Source of the DNA: Moraxella cuniculi DSM 21768
GTDB lineage: Bacteria > Pseudomonadota > Gammaproteobacteria > Pseudomonadales > Moraxellaceae
Reading direction: 5' to 3'
Length of the DNA: 34,327 bases
Assembly (NCBI RefSeq): GCF_900156515.1
Contig: NZ_FTNU01000021.1
Span: 1 to 34,327, forward strand
Shown: positions 9,292 to 18,160 of the stretch, in pieces
How positions within the stretch are numbered: position 1 is the stretch's first letter
Layout of the letters: each line of letters opens with the position of its first letter
Made by a program: the position numbers and the translations under genes
The notes under the pieces: generated by a model
Seen by the model: only the letters and a program-made list of their open reading frames with translations
Databases searched by the model: none
Told to the model about the DNA's origin: nothing

Positions 9292-11530
9292 TGAGCGTGT
9301 CATCCAAGATGCCATTACCGCCCTAATGCCCGACATTGATGATGACAAGCATGATGACAGCATTAAGCAGGCTTTTAAGGTGCTACTTGGTCTAGAGCCA
9401 TCATCTTTTATGGGTATCCACGCCAAACAATCTAACACTCATCTGCCCAATGACCTAAAAGAAGCTTTTGAAAGCTACAAAGGACGCCTAAGCGATAAAA
9501 GCTATCAATTTCGGGCATTTATTGCAAGCTTGTATGACCTTGACCTTTTGGATGTTAATAATATTACCTATGAGTGGCAATGGCTTGCTAAGATATGTCA
9601 TTTTCTGGTGTATTTTGCCACCATTAATACCAATGACAATCGCATTGAGAGCATATGCAGAATGGCAAGACTTTGGCATCATCCCAGTCATGCACAACAT
9701 GAGCTTTGGGGCGTGTGCCATCAAAAACTACAAGCACGAACGCTGACAGAAACCCACCAAAACTTTACCCATTATTTAAACCACCTTACAACCAATAAAG
9801 CACACAAGAGTGTCATCAGCCAATTTCACATCCCTTATCGGATGATCGCTTTTGCTCATAATCAACAAAAAAAGATTCACCGCAAGTTTCACGGCAAACA
9901 AACCAAAGAATCAACGCTCAAACCCAGAACAGTCCCTGTAACAATAGAAGATGATGACAGCGACACCTTGGTGGAGATTAAACGGTATGAGACAACTGCT
10001 CATGACATTGACATCAATCGCGAAAAGCTTGATAACACCCCTATTGATTTTATACTCATCAAGCAAGATTCACTGCGAGTTCATGAAAGCTATTCAGCTG
10101 CTCAAATGCATCAAAGAATGCAAGCAAAGTTTCATCATACCAATCAAAATGAGATGTTCTTATCAACCAGCTTGCGTTACCTATCCATTTATAGCATACA
10201 GGCGTTGTTTGCTAAATTGTGGCAATATTTTTTAGACCCAAGCGTAACCAAGCTATCACTTAATGTTTGCGACATTCAAAGGTCGGTCGCACTACTACTT
10301 CTTAGCCTATATACAGGACGCACCATATTTGAGCTATTAACAGACATCGAGCAAAAAAGCTGTGGCATTGTTGAATATCGCCGTGGTGGTGCCATATGCC
10401 GTCTCATTGTCCGTCTTGACATCACGCCCTCTCGCATCAAGACCGGTCACGTACACAAAGTATTGGCCAACCAAAGTACTGTCATGCACCTGCCTTTACC
10501 AAGTCAGCTCATCAAGGCGGTTGATGCGTCATCGGCAGACTATTTAGATGATGTTATTAGGCTTTTAAAGCAAGAGCTTAACATGCCTGTTCTTAGTAAA
10601 GGCAGAATTCAAACAGCGTTGTATGGCTTTATGTCTCGTAATGTCTGCACCAGTCAAATTGCCAGTATCATCACAGGCAGAAATTTACACAAAAGAGCCG
10701 ACCTGTGGTATTGTTCAGTCAGTCAAGAACAGGTATTTACCTATTATCAAGATGCGATTAAAACAATGGCACAAGGCAAGCCCAATGGCATTGGCACATC
10801 TCACCTAAACAACAGTGTCATTACCAATCAGGATTATATCGGCAGTCAAAACTGCCCAAATTACGCCCTTGCAACCAAATTCTTTGACTACTTACGCCAA
10901 GAGGTTATCGGGGCAAAGTCCTTTATCGATAAGTTTAATGCATATAACCTATGGCTTTGGCACATCTTTTTGTTATTAACCTCCATGCGTGCAGTGGATG
11001 ACGCTCCTGGACTGCTCAATCAATTCAATCTTGATGCAAACATTGCTTGGATATCAGACAAAGAAGGTCGTAATTCGAGCGACAGTCAGCGATTGGTGCC
11101 TATTTGTGATTTTCTATTGCAAGCGATACAAGACTATTTGGCATACCTAAAACAATGCCAAAGGCTCTACGGCAAGCTGTCTTTTGACTTACAAACCAAC
11201 ATTCATCAGATTCTAAATTCACAACGTCCCCTATTAAATCTTATGGATGAGCATTTTGCCATAAAATCTTTAAGCCCTGGTGTTGTCAGGCAGAACATTC
11301 ATCAGCACTTTCGTTTTAAAGAGGACTGGACACGACACCTAGGTCAAAAGTATTTGCATGAAAGCAGTGCACAGCAAAGCTTGATTTTATCCGTCTTTGG
11401 TCATGAGATGAGCGAACAAGAAAGCTGGCACAAGCATTCCTCCATGAGTGTTAATGACATCATGGGGCTAAAAGAGCATTATCAAGGCTTGGCTTGCCTA
11501 TTAAAGTTGGAGCAAATCCATGGCAAATAA
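9278..11530 (+). CDS. Large tyrosine-recombinase-like protein (degenerate catalytic set)
   Basis: The start ATG at 9278 has a very good GGAGGTGA site at 9267-9274. The product is 750 aa. There are two candidate Arg-I motifs: LYTGRTIFELL (about residue 350) and TSMRAVDDAP (about 570). Box II looks like DWTRHLGQKYL (about 684), followed by FGHEMSEQESWHKHSSM (about 706), which matches the LGH...Y segment but lacks a tyrosine at the expected place; a Tyr follows at LKEHYQGL. It is therefore either a catalytically altered recombinase or one using a displaced nucleophile. It is translationally coupled to both neighbours (14- and 11-base overlaps), so it probably acts in a complex with the downstream recombinase, as TnpA/TnpB do in Tn554. 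The long N-terminal half (1-320) has no recognised domain and should bind DNA arms. Confidence 0.65.
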   Translation: MGVYDERVIQDAITALMPDIDDDKHDDSIKQAFKVLLGLEPSSFMGIHAKQSNTHLPNDLKEAFESYKGRLSDKSYQFRAFIASLYDLDLLDVNNITYEWQWLAKICHFLVYFATINTNDNRIESICRMARLWHHPSHAQHELWGVCHQKLQARTLTETHQNFTHYLNHLTTNKAHKSVISQFHIPYRMIAFAHNQQKKIHRKFHGKQTKESTLKPRTVPVTIEDDDSDTLVEIKRYETTAHDIDINREKLDNTPIDFILIKQDSLRVHESYSAAQMHQRMQAKFHHTNQNEMFLSTSLRYLSIYSIQALFAKLWQYFLDPSVTKLSLNVCDIQRSVALLLLSLYTGRTIFELLTDIEQKSCGIVEYRRGGAICRLIVRLDITPSRIKTGHVHKVLANQSTVMHLPLPSQLIKAVDASSADYLDDVIRLLKQELNMPVLSKGRIQTALYGFMSRNVCTSQIASIITGRNLHKRADLWYCSVSQEQVFTYYQDAIKTMAQGKPNGIGTSHLNNSVITNQDYIGSQNCPNYALATKFFDYLRQEVIGAKSFIDKFNAYNLWLWHIFLLLTSMRAVDDAPGLLNQFNLDANIAWISDKEGRNSSDSQRLVPICDFLLQAIQDYLAYLKQCQRLYGKLSFDLQTNIHQILNSQRPLLNLMDEHFAIKSLSPGVVRQNIHQHFRFKEDWTRHLGQKYLHESSAQQSLILSVFGHEMSEQESWHKHSSMSVNDIMGLKEHYQGLACLLKLEQIHGK

Positions 11531-14500
11531 ACCGCACCACAACGAGCCACTCTACGGTCATTACAAACGAAGCGTCAAACGTAAAGAAAAACACCACAAA
11601 GCCTCTCGTCTTGCCACACGCATTTGTCAAGAATCTTGGCAAGTATTTTTACTAGACAATAAAGACGGTGTTATTACCGATAAAAAGATAACACAGCTGT
11701 ATGATGACATCTTGGATAAAATCACCAACAGTTTTAGCTCAGGCGACATGGCAACTGCTGTGATGCAGCGGTATAAGTTTTTTAAAAAAATCAATGACGC
11801 CCGCAAAAAATCACAGCTTGAACCCATAATACTACCAAGCATTGCCTACGAGCCAAAACGCCCCGCCAACACTAATCATTTGGACAGCTTTTTGTATTTA
11901 AAAAAAGCACAGGCCATTGTCCAAAACGCCCGCAACAATTGGCAGACCGAACATGACATTTGCCTGACAGACGCCTTGGCTTGGCTCATCTTCTCGCTCA
12001 TGGCATATGGCGGATGTAATGATGACAAAGTGATTTACGCCTTTTATGATGCTTATATCAAAGGTCGCCCCATCTATCAATTGCCCAATCACGTCTGTGT
12101 GATGTGCGTGGATGTTGTTAATGACCGCTATGGACGCAGAACAGCTGATGACACGGTGTGTTATAGCAGGTGGGTGGGGATTGATGGTGTCAGTCTTTTG
12201 TGGCTTACTTATATTAACAGGCAGTTTGGCAAAATTTCCTCTTATCCCAGCTTTGGGCAGGTCGTGAGCAGACTTGGTGATTTTGTCCAAGAAAAAATAG
12301 ACAAAAACAGCCTCGCAAGAAGCGATTTTTATCGGCATATTAACTTATTTTGGCAATTGTTACCCAACTCAAAAATTGACCAACAAATGGTTGCTGTATT
12401 GACAGGTAAGCAAAGGCATACCGCCATCGATGAGTCTGCCCTGCTTAATTATTTTGCCCCAGTACATCTATCCAAGGCAGTGCTTGACGATGATTTTTAT
12501 TTAAAAACCACGCTCCTAACAAGCACACAGCCTACCCACAAGCAACAGCCCGTATTCAAAGATGATATGGTAAATCACCTGCGTCGTCTTCTAAAACAAA
12601 AACGGGTCATTGACATCAGCTCATCGTTATCCACCCTACTTGCCACGCCCTTGGCAGACAATCATAAAGTACTTGTGCTTTGGGTGCAGATGCTTCTTGA
12701 TGATAAAAACAAACCTGCCACCGCCCAAAGGTATCTAAGCGAGATTGCTCAGGTGTTTTTATCGCTCACGCATGACGCACGCTTTGTGGATTGGGGTCAA
12801 GAAGATTATGAAGATTTGTATGATGACATGGTTGGGAGCAAAAACCCAAACAAAATCGGCTTTACATGGACGGTGATTAAATCCTTGCACCGCTGTTTGA
12901 TGCGTTATTATGACGCACCAGCGATGATGCTGTGTCATCAATCCGATGCTTTGATTGTCAGTGATTGTCTGATTAGCCCGACATTGTATCAAGCACTCAT
13001 TAACAGCATTCAATCACAAAAGTCGCTAGGCAACCATCATAAAACCATGCTCACCATCATTTTAAGCCTGCTGTATCGAACGGGCATGCGGATTGGCGAG
13101 CTTCTTGGTATACGGGTTGATGATGTGGAATGCCCAAACAATAATGAGCGTTACTGTGCCATTATTGTTCGTCCCAATCGCCATCGTGATTTAAAATCCT
13201 ATGACGGAGCCCGTCGCTTGGTGCTGTCTGTTTTATTAAAACGTGATGAATGCAAAGCCTTTGTCGCCTTTTGGCAACATAAAAAATTCCAAAAATCTGC
13301 CCACCTGTTTACGCCAGAACATCGTGCTGAGCCCCTAAATGCCCGTATGGTTCATTATGTTTTAAACACCTTTTTAAAGGAGCAATACCCCCACATCACA
13401 CCCCATAGCTTTCGCCATCATGCCATCTCGATGTTGGCACTGATTGTGGGTGTTAATGATGAGGCATGGGTGAGTCAGTGGAATGATTATCATGTCAATG
13501 AGATACGCCAAATTCGCATTCATCTGCTTGGCAAACAGCACGCCATCAGCACCAATTATTGGCAAAGTCTCAAAGGCTTTGCAGGACACGCCAGTCTTGA
13601 GACCACCTTTGGGTCTTATATACACACTGCTGATTTGATTGCCATCGGTCAGATGCAGCGTAGTGACATCACATTGCCAATAACCTTGGTCAGTAAATTC
13701 ACAGGACAAAAAAGTGGCAGTTTTAATACTTATGCCAAAGGAGTAGCAGACTTTGCCCAGGGCGTGGTTCATCTGGGTAAAATCCGACCTTTACTCATAA
13801 AAAAACTCAAAGCTCACACCCTAAAGGCTGATTTTAACAATCCATTGCCAGCTCTTGACAGCGTGGAGGCAGTACAAAATAGTCAGCCAACAAATCCCCA
13901 ACAAAAAACGGCAGTTAAGCGACTGTTTGACTACCCTTATTATCACGTGGACAAACTGTTAAATGACTTGGAGCAAGGGGCCGAGTTGATTGATGCCAGT
14001 CACGCCAACTTTGTCTTTGATGATGCTTTATTTATGTATCAAAGAGCTTGTGCATTAGCCAACCCTATCAAACACAAGCTCATCGGTGCTCAAAGAAAAC
14101 CCAAATCTGCACACCCACTGATAGCCCCAACGCCTTTGCATTATCATCAAGAAATGGCATTGGTCTCTTTGTGCTTTGACAACATCAAAAAACATTGTCA
14201 AACAGAACAAGGTATTCAAGAGATGAAGCGTTTTGTGGGGCTTTTTTATAACAAGGTAAGTAGCAATAAATCACAGATTCGCTTTTCATTTAAACACAAA
14301 GATGAGTGTTTGTTTTATTTAAAGATTGCCACAGTCATTCTGCCAAGCAAATATTGGCGTATCAATATCTGCCAGTTAACACCCAAACAAGCAGGCAATG
14401 AAAATACTTGCTCAGAGTGCAACCATGACGCCACACAAAAACCAACCAAAAGACTTTTAAAAGAGCTAAAAAACTTTGAGGGACAAATTACCCACAAAGC

Positions 14501-14630
14501 TGATTATAATGGCTATGCTGTCAGTGTTATCAGACCCAACGCCAAAGGCAAACCCGCTCCAGATGAGCCTGCGTCTGCCATCATGAAATATGTGTGCCAT
14601 TTGTTGCTTGTGTATGGGTTTGGTGGATGA
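11520..14630 (+). CDS. Large site-specific tyrosine recombinase/integrase
   Basis: This is a 1036-aa protein overlapping the previous gene by 11 bases. Its catalytic domain lies in the middle, at about residues 500-710. It has Arg-I in TGMRIGELLGIRVDDV (about 520), a candidate beta-hairpin Lys region, box II HSFRHH (about 628, the HxxR motif), GHASLETTFGSYIH (about 690-702) with the box-II His and the likely nucleophile Tyr. All expected residues of an active integrase are present. Unusually, about 500 residues precede and 330 follow the domain; the tail contains a CSEC motif that may bind metal. Most phage integrases are 350-450 aa, so this belongs to the giant recombinases found in multi-gene integration modules. 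Its 3' end touches the first Rhs remnant on the other strand. Confidence 0.8.
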   Translation: MANKPHHNEPLYGHYKRSVKRKEKHHKASRLATRICQESWQVFLLDNKDGVITDKKITQLYDDILDKITNSFSSGDMATAVMQRYKFFKKINDARKKSQLEPIILPSIAYEPKRPANTNHLDSFLYLKKAQAIVQNARNNWQTEHDICLTDALAWLIFSLMAYGGCNDDKVIYAFYDAYIKGRPIYQLPNHVCVMCVDVVNDRYGRRTADDTVCYSRWVGIDGVSLLWLTYINRQFGKISSYPSFGQVVSRLGDFVQEKIDKNSLARSDFYRHINLFWQLLPNSKIDQQMVAVLTGKQRHTAIDESALLNYFAPVHLSKAVLDDDFYLKTTLLTSTQPTHKQQPVFKDDMVNHLRRLLKQKRVIDISSSLSTLLATPLADNHKVLVLWVQMLLDDKNKPATAQRYLSEIAQVFLSLTHDARFVDWGQEDYEDLYDDMVGSKNPNKIGFTWTVIKSLHRCLMRYYDAPAMMLCHQSDALIVSDCLISPTLYQALINSIQSQKSLGNHHKTMLTIILSLLYRTGMRIGELLGIRVDDVECPNNNERYCAIIVRPNRHRDLKSYDGARRLVLSVLLKRDECKAFVAFWQHKKFQKSAHLFTPEHRAEPLNARMVHYVLNTFLKEQYPHITPHSFRHHAISMLALIVGVNDEAWVSQWNDYHVNEIRQIRIHLLGKQHAISTNYWQSLKGFAGHASLETTFGSYIHTADLIAIGQMQRSDITLPITLVSKFTGQKSGSFNTYAKGVADFAQGVVHLGKIRPLLIKKLKAHTLKADFNNPLPALDSVEAVQNSQPTNPQQKTAVKRLFDYPYYHVDKLLNDLEQGAELIDASHANFVFDDALFMYQRACALANPIKHKLIGAQRKPKSAHPLIAPTPLHYHQEMALVSLCFDNIKKHCQTEQGIQEMKRFVGLFYNKVSSNKSQIRFSFKHKDECLFYLKIATVILPSKYWRINICQLTPKQAGNENTCSECNHDATQKPTKRLLKELKNFEGQITHKADYNGYAVSVIRPNAKGKPAPDEPASAIMKYVCHLLLVYGFGG

Positions 14631-15353
14631 TTGTTTGCTTGTCATTGGTGATTTGTTTGGGTGTGCCTAGGTGGTCGGTGTGGATTGAGTAGACTTCGGT
14701 TTTTATGGGTTTGTCGTGTACTTTGCCTTTGTTGTCTTGGTAAGTATAGTCAAGAACTGCCACAGGCATAATATCCAAATAAACATAACAGCGTGTTATC
14801 TTGTTGTCTTTAATCTCTGCGGATAATAAGCCTTTATCCCAAAGATATTGGGTGGTTGGTGTCTTTAACAGCACCTTTGTCATTATAAACTGTCTTTGAT
14901 ATTCTTTGTCTTAGTAAGTGGCGATGAGCTTATCATTATCCTTGATAGACTTGATTTGTCCATCAGGGGTGTAGGTTAAGGCTCTTTGGTTTATGATGTC
15001 GCCTTTGTGGTCTTTGGTAGTAATCATTACAGGGTTTCCTAGGTTGTCATAGGTGTAGTGGGTGGCTTTGATGATGTTGTCTTTATCATCTTTGATAGCA
15101 ATGTTGCTTAGTCTGTCAGAATTAGACTCATAAGTGTAGTGAGTTTGTTGGTTTGATTGATGTTGATGGTTTGATGATGTAGCATTGGTCATTTCTGCAA
15201 CGGTTTTTAAATTGCCATTAGCATCAATGCTGGTGATTTGTCCAGTTTGGTTGTCATAACCCACTTTGGTTTGGGTTGTGTGGTCGTGTTTGATTTGTAG
15301 TCTGTCTTTGTGGTCGTAGATATTGACTTGGGTGGTTTGGTTAGCGATGTTCT
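14581..15353 (-). pseudogene. Rhs/YD-repeat core remnant of a different lineage
   Basis: Two fragments (14911-15353 and 14581-14883) read as consecutive parts of a YD-repeat protein. They contain IYDHKDRLQIKH, VGYDNQTGQITSIDANGN, HYTYDNLGNPV and, after a stop/frame change near 14900, LWDKGLLSAEI and HTDHLGTPKQITN. The last is the Rhs core motif just before the tip. Wording differs clearly from the YHYHNNHLGTPQELT arms of the other cassettes, so this derives from another Rhs family. It has no start, no DPIG motif and no toxin tip. It is cut off at the end of the recombinase gene (about 14630), marking a recombination junction. Confidence 0.6.
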
Positions 15354-15395
15354 ACTACCAAATAGTAAGTATAAATAAATACACCGAAAAAGATG

Positions 15396-15632
15396 TTAAT
15401 ATCTGTAAAAATATACAAAGGTTATCGCTTGGACTTTTTTGCCTGTTTGTAACAAAAAATAAGCGGTTGCACCTATTAAACTGCCTATAATACAGCTTAT
15501 TAAAGAATATAAGGACAATTTGAGAAAAAATGGCTCACGCATATATTCAATAACACCTATTGGGAGAAATAATAAAAATATAAATGAATATATAGTAAAC
15601 AAACCAATCATTATAAAAATATTTTTTTTCAT
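15396..15632 (-). CDS. Small membrane protein, possible orphan immunity gene
   Basis: I take the ATG at 15632 (78 aa) over an upstream GTG at 15638. The product has two hydrophobic segments (IFIMIGLFTIYSFIFLLFLP and SLYSLISCIIGSLIGATAYF), giving a two-helix inner-membrane topology, and a basic C-terminal tail. Its position after an Rhs cassette matches that of immunity genes elsewhere in the array. The corresponding toxin is missing, so function is a guess. Very AT-rich. Confidence 0.4.
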   Translation of the reverse strand: MKKNIFIMIGLFTIYSFIFLLFLPIGVIEYMREPFFLKLSLYSLISCIIGSLIGATAYFLLQTGKKVQAITFVYFYRY

Positions 15633-15723
15633 AAGCACTATTTTTTATAAAATTTATCTAGACACTTGCCCAAAATTAATAATCATTTTTTCAACCAAAA
15701 AAATATTATAGAAAAATTAACCT

Positions 15724-15855
15724 TTAAAAAAAACCAATATTTCTATTGATAATATATTTATCTAAATTTGTTAAAAATATGACAATGTAGCCAAATATCC
15801 ATCCACAAATGCAAATTAGAATAATATCAATATATGATTTTATAAAATAACTCAA
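15724..15855 (-). CDS. Tiny membrane ORF, possibly truncated
   Basis: A 43-codon frame from TTG 15853-15855 to TAA 15724-15726 contains one strong transmembrane segment (YIDIILICICGWIFGYIVIF). The frame is open upstream to a TAG, so it has no ATG. It lies where an immunity gene or the tail of a lost toxin should be, directly after the tipless cassette. The rest of 15639-15868 is AT-rich and shows no other coding signal. Confidence 0.25.
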   Translation of the reverse strand: MSYFIKSYIDIILICICGWIFGYIVIFLTNLDKYIINRNIGFF

Positions 15856-15868
15856 ATCATATAGAAAG

Positions 15869-16790
15869 TTAAAGTTTTGCTATACCACCATTGGCTTTCG
15901 CCAACCCAAACAGATCAATCCATCCAATCGGATTAGGAGCATAAGCAAAGACATTTACTCCACCCAACAACCCAATCGGATCTCTTTGGATAAACATCCC
16001 AACATCACTGTCATAATAGCGAAATCTATTGTAATGCAGTCCTGTCTCAATGTCTAGGCTTTGACCTTGGAATTTGATGGGTTGGAGTTCATAGTCTTTA
16101 ATGGTCATGTCATTTAAAGACTGTTCTTTATAATAGTTTTGATAAGTTCCACCCCACGCATATTCATAATGACACCAAACAACTTCACCTTGTTCATTGG
16201 TGAGTTCTTGGGGTGTTCCCAAGTGATTATTGTGATAATGATAGACTTTGATTTGGCTTGTATCTTGTCTATTCTGTACCAGTCTTGAAACTGGCTCAAA
16301 ACTGTCTTGGTCATAAACAGTCGTAAAGATTAATTGGTCGGTATATTCTTGGATTTGCCTGTTACCTTCCCAAAGCATTAGCGTGCTTTGGTAGGTTGTT
16401 TTGTCTGTTTTTCTTAGGTGTAGTAAAGTGGTTGGGTATTTGACCAGTTTACCATTTTGATTGAGTTTGTTTAGGGTTTGTGTTTTGCTGTTCTTGGCAA
16501 TCCTTCTACCAAAGGCATCATAATGGTATTGGGTTGTGATTCTTTGAACTTGTAGCCCTGTATCTATGATGGTGATGGTTTGTTTTAATTCATTGTTTGG
16601 ATGGTAGGCAAATTGAATGGACTTACGATAGCCAATTAAGCCATTTTGGGATTGAGCGATTTGATTGCCTTGTTTGTCAATCGGCGCCTCTGTCTTGGTT
16701 TTGATGTTACCATGCACATCATAGCTGTAGCTAATCAGTTTGCCTTGACTGATGAGACTTGTTGGGCGGCGGGTTTTGGGGTGGGGAAGG
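15869..16790 (-). pseudogene. Orphan Rhs cassette with its toxin tip deleted
   Basis: The Rhs arm begins near 16790 (PKTRRPTSLISQGKLISYSYDVHG) and runs through YHYHNNHLGTPQELTNEQG and RDPIGLLGGVNVF to the end of the core (IGWIDLFGLAKANGGIAKL), where it stops. Only about ten residues follow the core, against 90-135 in intact cassettes, so no toxin domain remains. It is nearly identical in wording to the 3' core of the full-length Rhs gene at 26-31 kb and provides a long arm for recombination. There is no promoter or ribosome site at its 5' end; the first ATG (16717) is internal to the core. Confidence 0.75.
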
Positions 16791-16822
16791 TTGGACTCTG
16801 TTTTTTAAACCCAACCTGCGGG

Positions 16823-17136
16823 CTATGAATTAAACCTATTCATAAATTCATTTATATCTTTTGCTTCATAATCCATATCCAAAGAGCCTAATGCTCCTAA
16901 ATCCAACGAAAATATTTTATCCCCAAAATCTTTTTTTATAAAAAATCCCAAATCTCCGTTCTGACCAATCAATAAAGCCGTTGGCTCTTCTGTTTGGATT
17001 TGATAAGTTTCATTTCTTTCCAAAATATAATTTATTGGATAGATAAATTCATAGTTTTCTTCGGTTACTTTCAACACAAAGTCCCTATATTTTTTGGGAT
17101 GTCATACCCAATAAAATTTTCAATACATTCAATCAT
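16823..17136 (-). pseudogene. SMI1/KNR4-like immunity gene, frameshifted
   Basis: An ATG at 17134-17136 starts MIECIENFIGYDIPK, which runs out of frame at an A6 run after CCC. Adding one A joins it to KYRDFVLKVTEENYEFIYPI and the remaining 84-aa frame ending at 16823. The full product (about 103 aa) has the SUKH/SMI1 look: an N-terminal helix, then a P-x-x-Y-R/K-D-F segment and a DLGALGSLD-like C-terminal strand. It starts 11 bases after the end of the SHH nuclease frame, the standard place for the cognate immunity gene. SUKH proteins are known partners of HNH-type toxins. As the toxin is also broken, the pair has decayed together. Confidence 0.55.
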
Positions 17137-17146
17137 ATTAACACCA

Positions 17147-17756
17147 TTATATATCAAAATAAGGATTATTTACATTGTCTTTTCTAAGACTGTCAAAATA
17201 CCTATAAGCTTTCTTATAAGATTTTTTAGCTACTTTTGGATTAACACCTGCCTCTACCATCTCTCGGTATCCAATATTAAATTCATCTCTTAAAGTAGTA
17301 TTCCATCCATCTTATTTTTTTCTACGCGTTCTTTGAGATACACTTATTTTTGCGTGAGACATTCCAGAACTTGAAGGCAACAATACACCATAGGCATCAT
17401 TTTCGTTATAACTCTCAATTTTTTTCTTAGCCCATGCATTTTGAATGGGGTGGTGACTCTGAATTTGATCATCATCTTTTTTGTTAAGGTGTCCTTTTGC
17501 TCTGTTTGTTTGTGGAGACAAATTACCATGTTTATCAACATCATTTGTTTTATAGCCGTTAGGTGCTTTACAACTCAACCCCCACGGATCCACCCAATGT
17601 ATTGGATTATCCGCATACTGAAATACATTATTACCGCCTAATAATCCTATGGTATCGCGGCTAATAAACATACCCACATCAGAGTCATAATAACGGAAAC
17701 GGTTATAATAAAGTGATGTTTCAGTATCAAAAAATTGACCTTGGAATTTTAAAGTT
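17147..17756 (-). pseudogene. Orphan Rhs cassette: SHH-type HNH nuclease tip with internal stop
   Basis: A short core arm begins LKFQGQFFDTETSL (about 17756) and passes RDTIGLLGG (Pro changed to Thr in the conserved DPIG motif) to VDPWGL. The tip contains DDDQIQSHHPIQNAWAKK and LLPSSSGMSHAKIS, the pattern of the SHH-type HNH/Endo VII toxin family, in which the SHH histidines form the active site. TAA at 17312-17314 interrupts the frame after RTRRKK. The same frame continues with DGWNTTLRDEFNIGYREMV and ends at TAA 17147-17149, giving the rest of the domain. It is a DNase-like toxin now truncated by a nonsense mutation, which lies right beside an A7 run. Confidence 0.65.
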
Positions 17757-17803
17757 TTTAGGCATTGAAAATTAGGCTTGTAATGTTAAATCAACCTATA
17801 TAA

Positions 17804-18127
17804 TTAGTAGTTAAAAATAAAACTATCTGGCTCGGATAATATATATAAATTATTGATAGTCAAATAATCAGTCTCCCATTTTGATTTATGTTCAATTAAC
17901 CATTTTACACTTAGACCCAAATCATTTTCAGAGTTAGCTTCTTTTGGCAAATGCCAATAAATGCATCCAGCCTTATAATTATTTACAACAATGAGTTGAA
18001 ATTCTGATTTTCCAACAACCTCACATAACATTAAACATAAATCATCGCCTAAATTGTGTTGGTTTATAAATTTCAATATACTGCCACGATGTATTATTGG
18101 TTGATTAAAATCAAGTATTGGTGTCAT
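17804..18127 (-). CDS. Immunity protein for the colicin E3-like toxin (Imm45-like?)
   Basis: This is a 107-aa acidic soluble protein beginning 33 bases after the toxin stop. It contains DDLCLMLCEVVGKSEFQLIV, NNYKAGCIYWHLPKEA and VKWLIEHKSKW. This pattern recalls a polymorphic-toxin immunity family that I associate with Imm45; I hold that name loosely. It is unlike the short colicin E3 immunity protein, so if it neutralises the rRNase-like tip it does so with a different fold. Position is the main evidence for its role. Confidence 0.5.
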   Translation of the reverse strand: MTPILDFNQPIIHRGSILKFINQHNLGDDLCLMLCEVVGKSEFQLIVVNNYKAGCIYWHLPKEANSENDLGLSVKWLIEHKSKWETDYLTINNLYILSEPDSFIFNY

Positions 18128-18160
18128 AAAATACCTACTTTCTCAATATCATAAAAAGGC

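Noticed and set aside
9488-9724. Minus-strand ORFs within the recombinase genes
   Set aside because: They are shadows opposite long frames with recognisable recombinase motifs.
16994-17293. 99-aa hydrophobic plus-strand ORF
   Set aside because: It is antisense to the SHH toxin tail and its immunity gene and has no supporting start signal.
17669-17677. GTG before GMFISRD / GMFIQRD as true gene starts in several cassettes
   Set aside because: The frames continue upstream into Rhs core sequence with no stop; these GTG codons are internal valines of the core, and no ribosome site precedes them.
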